From Thermus hydrothermalis (GTDB lineage: Bacteria; Deinococcota; Deinococci; Deinococcales; Thermaceae): a DNA stretch of 41,282 bases. This document shows positions 1-7,432 of the stretch, piece after piece. Positions within the stretch are counted from its first letter, which is position 1. Each line of letters starts with the position of its first letter. Under the pieces are notes generated by a model, which saw only the letters and a program-made list of their open reading frames with translations, was not told the DNA's origin and searched no databases. The translations under genes were made by a program, and so were the position numbers. The stretch lies in NCBI RefSeq assembly GCF_022760925.1, contig NZ_JAKTNT010000020.1, positions 1 through 41,282 on the forward strand, given 5' to 3'.

Positions 1-52
1 CGGGGGAGGGAGTGAAGGTTTATGCGGGGTATGCGGGAGGTGCAAGTTTTGA

Positions 53-175
53 GTCAACGACCACGACCCCAGGCCCCTTTACTACCAGTTCCAGGCGGAG
101 CGGCCCGGGGCGTTCGCCTGGGAGTACCTCGAGGCCGGGCCGGAGGTGTGGCGGGTGCGGATCACCCGGCGGTAG
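53..175 (+). pseudogene. DUF2249 domain protein remnant (C-terminal half)
   Basis: The frame ending in TAG at 173-175 encodes a stretch beginning VNDHDPRPLYYQF and ending WRVRITRR, which matches the C-terminal half of small DUF2249 proteins. An in-frame TGA sits directly before it at 50-52, and no ATG, GTG or TTG lies in frame in the conserved part, so this frame cannot give a full domain of about 70 residues. A short stretch in another frame (MREVQVL, about 34-51) could be the lost upstream strand, which would mean a one-base frameshift. The N-terminal half is absent or cut off by the window edge. The next gene carries two more DUF2249 domains 8 bp downstream, so this may be a decayed first gene of the operon or a sequencing error. 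I am sure of the similarity and less sure it is truly broken. Confidence 0.55.
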
Positions 176-183
176 GAGGCGGT

Positions 184-978
184 ATGGTCCGGCCGGAGAT
201 GAAGGTGGCGGAGGTCCTGAAGCGCTGGCCCGAGCTTCTAGAGGTCTTCTTGGAGGCGAGCCCTGCCTTCCAGAAGCTGAAAAACCCCCTCCTGCGCCGG
301 ACCATGCCCAACCTGGTCACCGTGGCCCAGGCGGCCAGGATGGCCGGGCTTGCCCCGGAGGAGCTGGTGGCGCGGCTCAACCGGGCCTTGGGGGTGGCCT
401 CGGAGGCTCCACCGCCTGCCTCCTTGGAGGAAAGCCTGCTTTCTACCCCGCCCCCTCCCTGGCTGGATGCCCCCGTGGGCTTCCACCTGGACGTGCGCCC
501 CATCCTGGAGGGGGGTGGGGAGCCTTTTGCCCACATCCTGGCGGCCGCCAAGGAGGTGGGGCCCGGGAAAAGGCTCGTGCTGGAGGTCCTCTTTGAGCCC
601 GTGCCCCTTTACCGGGTGTTGGGTAAGCAGGGCTTCGCCGCCTGGTGCGAAAAGCTAGGGGAGAACCACTTCCGGGCCCACTTCTACCGGGAAAGCGTGG
701 GGGAGAGTCAGCAAGCCCCCCCGTTGCGTTCCCTCTCCGAGGAGGATTGGGAAGACTACCAGGCGGAGGTGGTGGTTGAGGAGAACCTCGAGCCTCCTTT
801 GCCCATGGTGCGGGTTCTGGAGGCGCTGGCGTCCTTGAGGGCAGGGGAGAAGCTATTGGTCCACCACGTGCGCCGCCCCGTCCACCTGCTCGCCCGTCTG
901 GAGGAGGAGGGGCACGCCTACGCTCTGAAGGACCTGGGTCCGGGCCAGGTGAAGCTCCTCATCCGCAAGGGGGGGTGA
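184..978 (+). CDS. DUF1858-DUF2249-DUF2249 protein
   Basis: This is a soluble protein of 264 aa with no signal peptide. Residues about 5-70 match DUF1858 (KVAEVLKRWPELLEVFLE, then FQKLKNPLLRRTM), a small helical domain often found next to hybrid-cluster and nitrogen-oxide proteins. Residues about 98-180 form one DUF2249 domain (HLDVRPILEGG, LEVLFEPVPLYRVL), and about 190-264 a second (PPLPMVRVLEAL, LLVHHVRRPVHLLARL). The ATG at 184 follows AGGAGG at 175-180. The open frame runs upstream to 22, but that part reads as shifted DUF2249 and proline-rich shadow sequence. The stop overlaps the next gene (TGATG), so translation is probably coupled. The biochemical activity of DUF2249 is not established. 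Context with globin-like and heme-copper-like neighbours suggests NO or nitrogen-oxide handling, which is inference. Confidence 0.85.
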   Translation: MVRPEMKVAEVLKRWPELLEVFLEASPAFQKLKNPLLRRTMPNLVTVAQAARMAGLAPEELVARLNRALGVASEAPPPASLEESLLSTPPPPWLDAPVGFHLDVRPILEGGGEPFAHILAAAKEVGPGKRLVLEVLFEPVPLYRVLGKQGFAAWCEKLGENHFRAHFYRESVGESQQAPPLRSLSEEDWEDYQAEVVVEENLEPPLPMVRVLEALASLRAGEKLLVHHVRRPVHLLARLEEEGHAYALKDLGPGQVKLLIRKGG

Positions 979-1415
979 TGGGTTTTTGGCACTACCTCTT
1001 CGTGCGGGCGGCCCTCGTGTACCTGGTGTACACCGCCCTCCTGGGGAGCCTCTTTTACCTTTTCCCTTCCCTGGTGGGCCCCTTTCGCCCAAGCCACGTG
1101 CACGCAGGGCTTGTGGGCTTTTTCCTGCAGATGGTCATGGGCGTGGCCTACTGGATGATGCCCAGGCCAGGGGGGCTAAGGCAGGAGGCCCTCGAGGCCC
1201 TCACCTTTTTCCTCCTCAACGCCGGGCTCCTCCTCCGGCTTGTGCTGGAGCCCCTTTACCTTATGGGCCACCAGGGGCTAGGCCCTTGGCTTGGGCTTGC
1301 CGGGGCTTTGCAACTCCTCGCCACCTTGGTCTTTGCCCACGCCATGGGCAAGCGGGTGGTGACGGCGGATATGCTGAGGAAAATGCGCGAGGAGCGGGAA
1401 AGGAGGAGGGCGTGA
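978..1415 (+). CDS. 4-TM heme-copper-oxidase-like membrane protein
   Basis: This is a 145-aa polytopic membrane protein with four predicted helices (about residues 4-28, 35-60, 68-92 and 100-120). The second helix carries SHVHAGLVGFF, continuing with VMGVAYWMMPRP. That resembles helix II of NorB/CcoN-type heme-copper oxidase subunit I, where a histidine ligates low-spin heme, and also helices of the NnrS family. Only a four-helix portion is present, so it cannot be a complete oxidase; a stand-alone heme-binding or quinol-facing membrane protein is possible. GTG at 975 is an alternative start one codon earlier. ATG at 978 overlaps the preceding stop, and the GTGA at 1412-1415 joins it to the next gene. 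The TM layout is confident. Heme binding is inference. Confidence 0.75.
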   Translation: MGFWHYLFVRAALVYLVYTALLGSLFYLFPSLVGPFRPSHVHAGLVGFFLQMVMGVAYWMMPRPGGLRQEALEALTFFLLNAGLLLRLVLEPLYLMGHQGLGPWLGLAGALQLLATLVFAHAMGKRVVTADMLRKMREERERRRA

Positions 1416-2254
1416 AACCGGTGGAGGTCGGGGTGGAAGCCCTTGCCCTAGAGCTACCCCCTTTGCCCGAGGAGGTCTTCCAGGACCTCTTGGCCTTTGG
1501 GGGGCTTAGCGAGGAGGCCAAGCGGGCCATGCGCCTGGATGCGGAGCGGCTTCTGGAGGGGGCTTCCCGTTTCGTGGCCGAGGTGTACGAGCGCCTAAGC
1601 CGCCACCCCGGCACGGCCCGGGCCCTGGGCTGGGAAGGGCGGGTGCCTGAGGAGGAGCTTTACCTTAGGCGGGCCTTCTTCGCCGCTTGGTTCGCCCGCA
1701 CCCTGGGGGTGGACACCTCGGCGGAGTTCGCCCGGGAGGTCTACCGGGCTGGGCTTTGGCACGGGGGGTTAGGGCCCAAGGGGGCCTACATCCCCCCGGA
1801 GTACGTGGGCCTTTCCTTCGCCCAGGTGGGGCGGTACGTGGCGGAAAGGGTGGGGGACGTGCGTCCTTGGCTCGTGTACCTCTCCGCCCAGGAGGAGGTG
1901 ATGCGCAAAGGCTTTGACGCCGCCCTGGCGCTTCGGGAAGGGGAGGTTTCCGTTCGCTTCCAGGCCTTGGGCCTGGCCTATCCCGCCTTGCCCAAGCCCC
2001 TTTGCCTGCGGGCGGCGAACGTGGAGGAGGCCCTCTGCAAGGTGTATGCCGCCTTCCCCGCCCTGAGGGACGTCTCCCTGGAGCCCCTCTTCGCCGAGGA
2101 GGCGGTGGGCCTTTGGCTGGAGCCCAAGACCCTTTGGCGCCTTCGTCCCCGCTTCGCCGTGCTCCTAAACGGCCGGGATGTCCGCTACCTCCAGGGCCTC
2201 GCCACCCCCTTGGCCGAGGGGGATACCCTAACCCTCCTGCCTCCTGGGCGCTAG
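1412..2254 (+). CDS. Globin-sensor/protoglobin-like domain fused to MoaD/ThiS-like domain
   Basis: The protein has 280 aa. Residues about 20-175 look like a protoglobin or globin-coupled-sensor fold: helical, with RLSRHPGT early and a segment AGLWHGGLGPKGAYIPPEY whose His117 fits the proximal heme ligand of that family. Residues about 185-280 resemble a ubiquitin-like beta-grasp domain of MoaD/ThiS type (VSVRFQALGLAY, VEEALCKVYAAFPALRD, FAVLLNGRDVRYLQGL, then GDTLTLLPPGR). Sulfur-carrier MoaD/ThiS proteins end in Gly-Gly. This one ends PPGR, so it should not be adenylated or carry a thiocarboxylate as it stands. GTG at 1412 overlaps the preceding stop (GTGA); the open frame upstream is only a shadow of that gene. 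A gas-sensing or NO/O2-binding role beside the heme-copper-like proteins is plausible but inferred. The fold assignments rest on motif reading. Confidence 0.75.
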   Translation: MKPVEVGVEALALELPPLPEEVFQDLLAFGGLSEEAKRAMRLDAERLLEGASRFVAEVYERLSRHPGTARALGWEGRVPEEELYLRRAFFAAWFARTLGVDTSAEFAREVYRAGLWHGGLGPKGAYIPPEYVGLSFAQVGRYVAERVGDVRPWLVYLSAQEEVMRKGFDAALALREGEVSVRFQALGLAYPALPKPLCLRAANVEEALCKVYAAFPALRDVSLEPLFAEEAVGLWLEPKTLWRLRPRFAVLLNGRDVRYLQGLATPLAEGDTLTLLPPGR

Positions 2255-2305
2255 CCATGACCTGGGTTATGGCGAGGCCGACGTGGGCCCCCTGAGGATT
2301 AGGGC

Positions 2306-3457
2306 ATGGTGGCGACCGTCCACACCCGGGTCATCCCCTTGGCCGTTCCCGCCGGGTTCATCTTCCTGGGGGAAGCCTTTCTCCTTTGGGCGGCCTGGCT
2401 TTGGGTCCTCCACCCGGAGGCCTTCCTTGTGCCCCGGCACCCCGTGGGCCTGGCGGGGGCCCACCTGTACCTCCTGGGCTTTGGGGTGGGGGTGCTCCTT
2501 GGGGCCATGCACCAGCTTCTGCCGGTGGTGCTGGAAGCTCCCCTCTACCGCCCCGGCCTCGGCTACCCGGTGATGGCCCTTTGGGCCTTGGGGGTGGCCT
2601 TCTTGGCCCTGGGCTTTGCCCGGTGGCCGCTCCTCGTCCCCTTGGGCGGGGGGTTGGCCCTCTGTGCCCTCCTCCTCTTTGCCTACCACGCTTACCGGAC
2701 CTTCCGCCTTGCCCCCCGCTGGAACCGGGTGGCCACCGCCCTCGCCTGGGTGGTCTTCTACCTGGTCCTAACCCCCCTCTTGGGCCTGGTCCAGGCCCTT
2801 TCCCTGCGCTTTGGCTTCTACGACCCCGAGCGCTTGGCCTGGCACCTCCTGGCTGGGCTCGGTGGGGTCTTCCTCCTTTCCATCCTGGGGGTGGGGTACA
2901 GGCTCCTTTCCATGTTTACCCTCACCCACGGGGTGGACGAGGGGGTCTTGGGGCTTCTCCTCTGGGTGGCCAACCTGGGGCTTGGGGGGCTGGCCCTGGG
3001 GGAGGGGCTGGGGTATGGGCTCCTCCTCCTCGCCTATGGCCTCGCCCTTTACGACACCTACCGCATCCTGCGCCACCGGGCGAAGCGCAGGCTGGACATC
3101 GGGGTGCGGCACTACCTGGGGGGGCTCTTGTTCCTGGGGCTAGCCCTATGGGCTCTTCCCGCAAGGCCGGTCTGGGCCGCTTGGTGGTTCGCCCTCGGGT
3201 TTGTAGGGCTCGTGGTGAGCGGGATGCTCTACAAAATCCTTCCCTTTTTGGTCTGGACCCACCGCTACGCTCCCAAGGCGGGGAAGGAGCGGGTGCCCTT
3301 CCTCAAGGACATGCTCGCCGAGGGGCTTGGGTACCTGGCGGGCGGGCTTTGGGGGCTTGGGGCCTTGGCCTTCCCCTTTTTCCCCTTGGCGGGGTGGGCC
3401 TTGGCCCTGGGGGTGGCGGTACACGCCTTCGCCCTTTGGGAGGTGATGCGGCGATGA
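2306..3457 (+). CDS. 12-TM heme-copper/NnrS-like membrane protein
   Basis: A 383-aa integral membrane protein with about 12 hydrophobic helices, the number found in heme-copper oxidase subunit I. Helix 2 has [18 protein letters not shown] followed by HQLLPVV, the same His-Leu-Gly then Pro pattern as helix 2 of the 4-TM protein upstream. Helix 6 starts [14 protein letters not shown], and helix 10 has [18 protein letters not shown]. The canonical CuB histidines and the paired histidines of helix X are not visible, so an active oxygen or NO reductase is unlikely; a divergent heme-binding or NnrS-like protein is possible. ATG at 2306 is chosen. The 51 bp before it hold no clear promoter, only a weak purine-rich GGATTAGGG. 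The stop overlaps the next start (ATGA). Confidence 0.75.
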   Translation: MVATVHTRVIPLAVPAGFIFLGEAFLLWAAWLWVLHPEAFLVPRHPVGLAGAHLYLLGFGVGVLLGAMHQLLPVVLEAPLYRPGLGYPVMALWALGVAFLALGFARWPLLVPLGGGLALCALLLFAYHAYRTFRLAPRWNRVATALAWVVFYLVLTPLLGLVQALSLRFGFYDPERLAWHLLAGLGGVFLLSILGVGYRLLSMFTLTHGVDEGVLGLLLWVANLGLGGLALGEGLGYGLLLLAYGLALYDTYRILRHRAKRRLDIGVRHYLGGLLFLGLALWALPARPVWAAWWFALGFVGLVVSGMLYKILPFLVWTHRYAPKAGKERVPFLKDMLAEGLGYLAGGLWGLGALAFPFFPLAGWALALGVAVHAFALWEVMRR

Positions 3458-3753
3458 CGCTGGAAGAACAGGCATGGGACCTGCTTAAAACGGTCTACGA
3501 TCCCGAGCTGGGCCTGGACGTGGTCAATCTGGGGCTTATCTACGAGCTCAAGGTAGCGCCTCCCCGGGCCTGGGTGCGCATGACCCTCACCACCCCCGGC
3601 TGCCCCTTGCACGACAGCCTGGGGGAGGCGGTGCGGCGGGCATTGTCCTTCCTGCCCGGGGTGGAGGAGGTGAGGGTGGACCTCACCTTTGACCCGCCCT
3701 GGACCCCGGCCAGGCTTTCCCCCGAGGCCAGGCGGCTTTTGGGCTGGGACTAG
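3454..3753 (+). CDS. MIP18/PaaD-SufT family Fe-S assembly factor
   Basis: A 99-aa cytoplasmic protein of the DUF59/MIP18 family, whose members help mature Fe-S proteins (SufT, PaaD). Family marks are [18 protein letters not shown] near the N-terminus, [14 protein letters not shown] around the conserved cysteine, and a C-terminal [17 protein letters not shown] segment. The start ATG overlaps the stop of the 12-TM gene, and the stop TAG overlaps by 3 bp the stop of the convergent HD-GYP gene. As the last gene of the DUF2249/globin operon it may service an Fe-S enzyme used with these proteins. It lacks the long C-terminal zinc-binding tail of phenylacetate PaaD, so it fits the SufT/MIP18 type better. 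Confidence 0.88.
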   Translation: MTLEEQAWDLLKTVYDPELGLDVVNLGLIYELKVAPPRAWVRMTLTTPGCPLHDSLGEAVRRALSFLPGVEEVRVDLTFDPPWTPARLSPEARRLLGWD

Positions 3754-6700
3754 GGGGTGGACTCCGGGTCTTCACCCGCCATAAGCCGGAGGAAGGCCTC
3801 CACCACCTCGGGGTCAAACTGCCTGCCCGCTTGTTCCTGCAAATAGGCCAGGGCCTTTTCCCGGGGCCAGGCCTTGCGGTAAGGGCGGTCGGAGGTCAGG
3901 GCGTCGTACACGTCCACCACGGCGAAGATGCGGGCGGCAAGGGGGATCTCCAGGCCCCTTAGCCCCCGGGGATACCCCGAGCCGTCCCAGCGCTCGTGGT
4001 GGGCGTAGGGGATCTCCAGGGCCTTTTTGAGGAAGGGGATGCCGGAAAGCCACTCGTAGGCGTAGACCGGGTGTTTCCGCATCACCTGCCACTCCTCCTC
4101 CGTGAGGGGGCCTGGTTTCAGGAGAATGGCGTCGGGGATGGCGATCTTGCCCACATCGTGCAGGATGGCTCCCCGCCTCAGGGCGTCCAGGTCCTCCTCG
4201 GGCACCCCCAAGGCTTTGGCCAGGCGCAGGGTGAGCTCCGTGACCCGCTCCGTGTGGCCGGCGGTTTCTTGGTCGCGGAGCTCCACCGCCTTGGCCCAGC
4301 CCCAGAGGGTGAGGTCGTAGGCGGCTTCCAGCTCCTGCTGGCTCCGCTTTAGTTCTTGCAAGGTGAAGAGGTTGTCTAAGGCCAAGGCGCTTTGTCCCGC
4401 CAAGGTTTCCAAAAACTCCTCATCCTCTGGGGAAAGGTCCCAGGGCCTTCGGGTAAAGACGGCAAGGACGCCCAGGAGCTTGCCGCGGGCGAGTAGGGGA
4501 TAAGCCCTTTCCGCTACCAGGCCTTCCTGCCTTGTGAAGTCCGGGTGGCTCCCTGGTTCTTTCGCTAGGTCTTCTACCGCCACCTTGCTTCCCGAAAGGG
4601 CCGCTTGTCCCACGTGCCCCTGCCCCACCAGGAGGCGTTTGGGCAGGAGCGCTCTGGGGCTGTGGAATCCGCGATGGGCGGCCAGTAGAAGGGCCTTCTC
4701 TTGGGGGTTATAGAGAAAGAAGGCGGCGGAATCCACGGGCAGGAGGAAAATTTTGTCCAGGATTACCTCAAGACTGGGGGCGATGTCCATGGAGGCCAAA
4801 ATGACCTGATCCACGGTCCTTAGCGCTTCCAGCTGGGCCACCCTGCGCGTGAGCTTTTGCCTTAAGGAGGCGCGGCGCACGGCGTTGCCCATGGCCTCGG
4901 CCACGAGCTGGGCCCGCTCCACCTCCGCCGGGGTGGGGGTGCGGGGGTGGGGCCAGGCGAGGGTTAGGGCGCCCACGGGTTCCGTGCCCGCCAGGATGGG
5001 CACCACCACCCCGCTAAAGCCCTCCGGCACCAGGGCCCTGGCCCCTGGCCGCACCCGGGGGTCGTTCTTCAGGTCCTGGCTCACCACCACCTCTCCCCGG
5101 AAGGCCCGGGCCACCAGGCCCTCCCCCGCAAGGGTGGGCGGCGTGGGGATGGCCTTAAGCCAGCCCCGGCTTGCCGCCTCCTCCAGGCGGCCTGTGTCCC
5201 GGTCGTAGAGGAGGATGCTCCCCACGGGGGCCTCCAGGACGGCCAAGGCGGCGTCCAGGGCGCTTTCCATCATCTCCTTGAGGTCCTCGCTCCGGCGCAG
5301 GGCGAGGCTTACCTGAGCGAAAGCCTCCAGGGCCAGCGCCTTCTCCTTGGCCTCGGTGATGTCCAGGCCCACGCCCAGGATGGCGGGCCTGCCCCGAATC
5401 TCCACCCGGGCGGCGGAGTAGTCCAGCCAGCGCACCTCGCCCCCTTTGGTCAGGATGCGGAAGGCGTAGCGTGCAGGGGGGGTTTCCCCCCTTAGGCGGG
5501 CCAGGCCCCGGCTTCGCACCATCTCCCGGTCGGCGTGGTGGACGAACTCCCAGATGGGCCGGGAGGCGAGCTCCTCTAGGGTATAGCCGGTGATCTCCGT
5601 GGCCATGGGGTTGGCGAAGGTGAGGCGGGCACTTCCCGGGTCCTCGAGGTCTTCCTGTTGCCAGAGGAGGATAAGGGCGGGGGCGGTTTCCGCCAGGGTG
5701 CGGAAAAGGGCCTCGGACTCGCGGAGGGCTTGTTCCTTGGCCTTCTCCTCGGTGACGTCCCGCTTGAAGGCGATGAACTGGGTTACCTGGCCTTCCTCCA
5801 GGACCGGGATGATGGTCATGTGTTCGGTGTAGAGCGTGCCGTCCTTGCGGCGGTTGATGAGCTCCCCTGCCCACACCTGGCCCGCCAGGATGGTGGCCCA
5901 CAGCTCTGCGTAGAACTCCCGGGGATGCAGGCCCGACTTGAGGATGCGGGGGTTTTGCCCCACGGCCTCCTCCGCGGCGTAGCCGGTGAGGTGGGTGAAG
6001 GCGGGGTTGACCCAGAGGATGCGCCCGTCCTTGTCCGTGAGGACCACGGCCTCGTGGGCGGCCTCGAGGGCCTTCTGCAGAAGCCTCTGGGTGGCCTCGG
6101 CTCTTAGCTTTTCCGTGATGTCCAGGGCCACCACTAGGACCGCCGGGCGGCCAGCGTACTCCAGGGTGTGGGAGTGGATTTCCACCTGGATCTCCCGCCC
6201 GTCCTTGAGGCGGTGGGTCCAGGGGCCGGAAACCTGGTAGGCTTCCCTGGGTCGCTTGAGGTCTTCTAGAAGCCGGGGGCGCTCCCTTTCGGGGCGGATG
6301 TGCAGGATGGTCATGGAGAGGAACTCCTCCCGGGTGTAGCCGTACTTCCGCACCGCCGCCTCGTTCACCTCCAGGAAGCGGTAGGTTTCCTGGTCGTAGA
6401 CCCACATGGGCAGGGGGTGGGACTGGAAGAGGAGGCGGAAGCGCTCCTCCTGGGCCACCTCCTGGCTCACGTCGTAGGTGTAGCCGGTGAGGAGGCGGGT
6501 GATGGGGTCAAAGACCAGGGTATCCCGAAGCCAGACCCAAGCCTGCTTTTTCCCGTGCCAGAAGCGGTAGGTGCAGACCTGCACCACCCCGGGCTCGGCC
6601 ACCGCTTGGCGCACGGCGTCCATCAGGCGGGCCTGGTCCTCGGGGTGGACCTGGGTGAAGTAGAAGGCGGGGTCTTCCAAAAGCCTCTGGGCGGGGTAGC

Positions 6701-7427
6701 CCAGGAGGGCTTCCGCCTGGCGGGGGGCGGCGTAGAGGAGGGGGGCATAGGCGGGGTCTTGGCCTTCCGCCACCCGGGCCTGGTACACTAGCCCGGGAAG
6801 GGCTTCCAAGATGCCTTTAAGCCTAGCCCGTTCCTCCTCCAGCTCGGTTTCGTCCTGGATGTTGAGGACGATGCCCTCAATGGCGGGGTCTTCCAAGAGG
6901 TTTTTCCCCCAGACCCGCACCGCCCGTGTCCTGCCCCGGCCGTCCAGGACGCGGAGCCGGTACTCCCGCACCTCCCCCGGGTGGCGGAGGAGGTCCTCCA
7001 AGGCTGCCTCGGCATAGGGGCGGTCCTCCGGGTGGACGAAGTCCAGGGCGAGGCGGTCCTGGCGGGTGTAGCCCAGGGGGTCGTGGTTTAGGACCTGGTC
7101 TACGTTGGGGGATACGTAGCGGATACGCCCTTGGGCATCCAGGAGGTAGATGAGCTCGCGGCTATGCTCCACCAGGGCGCGGAAACGGCGCTCCCAGTCC
7201 TGCAAAGACCGGACGGCCCTTCGCCACTTGCCCTCGAGGGCCCGGGCCAGAAGGAAGATGAGCCCTCCCGAGAGGAAGGCGAAAACCACCTCCTTGGCGC
7301 TTTGCCAAAGGGTAAGCGTTTCCGGGGAAGGGGTGAGGGCAAGGAGGAGCCGGTCGCTTCCCAAGATCCAGGCTAGGGAGAAGAGCAGGTAAGCGAAGGC
7401 GATTTTCCAAGGGTCGCTAAGCTTCAC
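3750..7427 (-). CDS. Membrane PAS/GAF sensor HD-GYP c-di-GMP phosphodiesterase
   Basis: A 1225-aa signalling protein. Two TM helices lie at about 6-30 and 45-66. Five PAS-like domains follow across about 78-710, including [16 protein letters not shown] and DEN-type PAC tails such as DITEKLRAE. Two GAF domains occupy about 725-1035, and a C-terminal HD-GYP domain about 1045-1215. The catalytic HD is intact (HDVGK, His1090) and the GYP loop reads GYPRG, so the domain should hydrolyse c-di-GMP. The start is uncertain: GTG at 7427 lies 5 bp after the previous gene's TAG and is preceded by AGGAAGG, which is very close for a ribosome site. It puts the TM helices at the N-terminus. It forms a unit with the GGDEF/EAL gene upstream. 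The signal sensed cannot be read from the sequence. Confidence 0.9.
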   Translation of the reverse strand: MKLSDPWKIAFAYLLFSLAWILGSDRLLLALTPSPETLTLWQSAKEVVFAFLSGGLIFLLARALEGKWRRAVRSLQDWERRFRALVEHSRELIYLLDAQGRIRYVSPNVDQVLNHDPLGYTRQDRLALDFVHPEDRPYAEAALEDLLRHPGEVREYRLRVLDGRGRTRAVRVWGKNLLEDPAIEGIVLNIQDETELEEERARLKGILEALPGLVYQARVAEGQDPAYAPLLYAAPRQAEALLGYPAQRLLEDPAFYFTQVHPEDQARLMDAVRQAVAEPGVVQVCTYRFWHGKKQAWVWLRDTLVFDPITRLLTGYTYDVSQEVAQEERFRLLFQSHPLPMWVYDQETYRFLEVNEAAVRKYGYTREEFLSMTILHIRPERERPRLLEDLKRPREAYQVSGPWTHRLKDGREIQVEIHSHTLEYAGRPAVLVVALDITEKLRAEATQRLLQKALEAAHEAVVLTDKDGRILWVNPAFTHLTGYAAEEAVGQNPRILKSGLHPREFYAELWATILAGQVWAGELINRRKDGTLYTEHMTIIPVLEEGQVTQFIAFKRDVTEEKAKEQALRESEALFRTLAETAPALILLWQQEDLEDPGSARLTFANPMATEITGYTLEELASRPIWEFVHHADREMVRSRGLARLRGETPPARYAFRILTKGGEVRWLDYSAARVEIRGRPAILGVGLDITEAKEKALALEAFAQVSLALRRSEDLKEMMESALDAALAVLEAPVGSILLYDRDTGRLEEAASRGWLKAIPTPPTLAGEGLVARAFRGEVVVSQDLKNDPRVRPGARALVPEGFSGVVVPILAGTEPVGALTLAWPHPRTPTPAEVERAQLVAEAMGNAVRRASLRQKLTRRVAQLEALRTVDQVILASMDIAPSLEVILDKIFLLPVDSAAFFLYNPQEKALLLAAHRGFHSPRALLPKRLLVGQGHVGQAALSGSKVAVEDLAKEPGSHPDFTRQEGLVAERAYPLLARGKLLGVLAVFTRRPWDLSPEDEEFLETLAGQSALALDNLFTLQELKRSQQELEAAYDLTLWGWAKAVELRDQETAGHTERVTELTLRLAKALGVPEEDLDALRRGAILHDVGKIAIPDAILLKPGPLTEEEWQVMRKHPVYAYEWLSGIPFLKKALEIPYAHHERWDGSGYPRGLRGLEIPLAARIFAVVDVYDALTSDRPYRKAWPREKALAYLQEQAGRQFDPEVVEAFLRLMAGEDPESTP

Positions 7428-7432
7428 CCTTC

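Noticed and set aside
5155..6405. Long open frame (416 codons) overlapping the HD-GYP gene on the same strand
   Set aside because: Its composition is Pro/Gly/Arg-rich with no family match, as expected of an off-frame shadow in GC-rich coding DNA.
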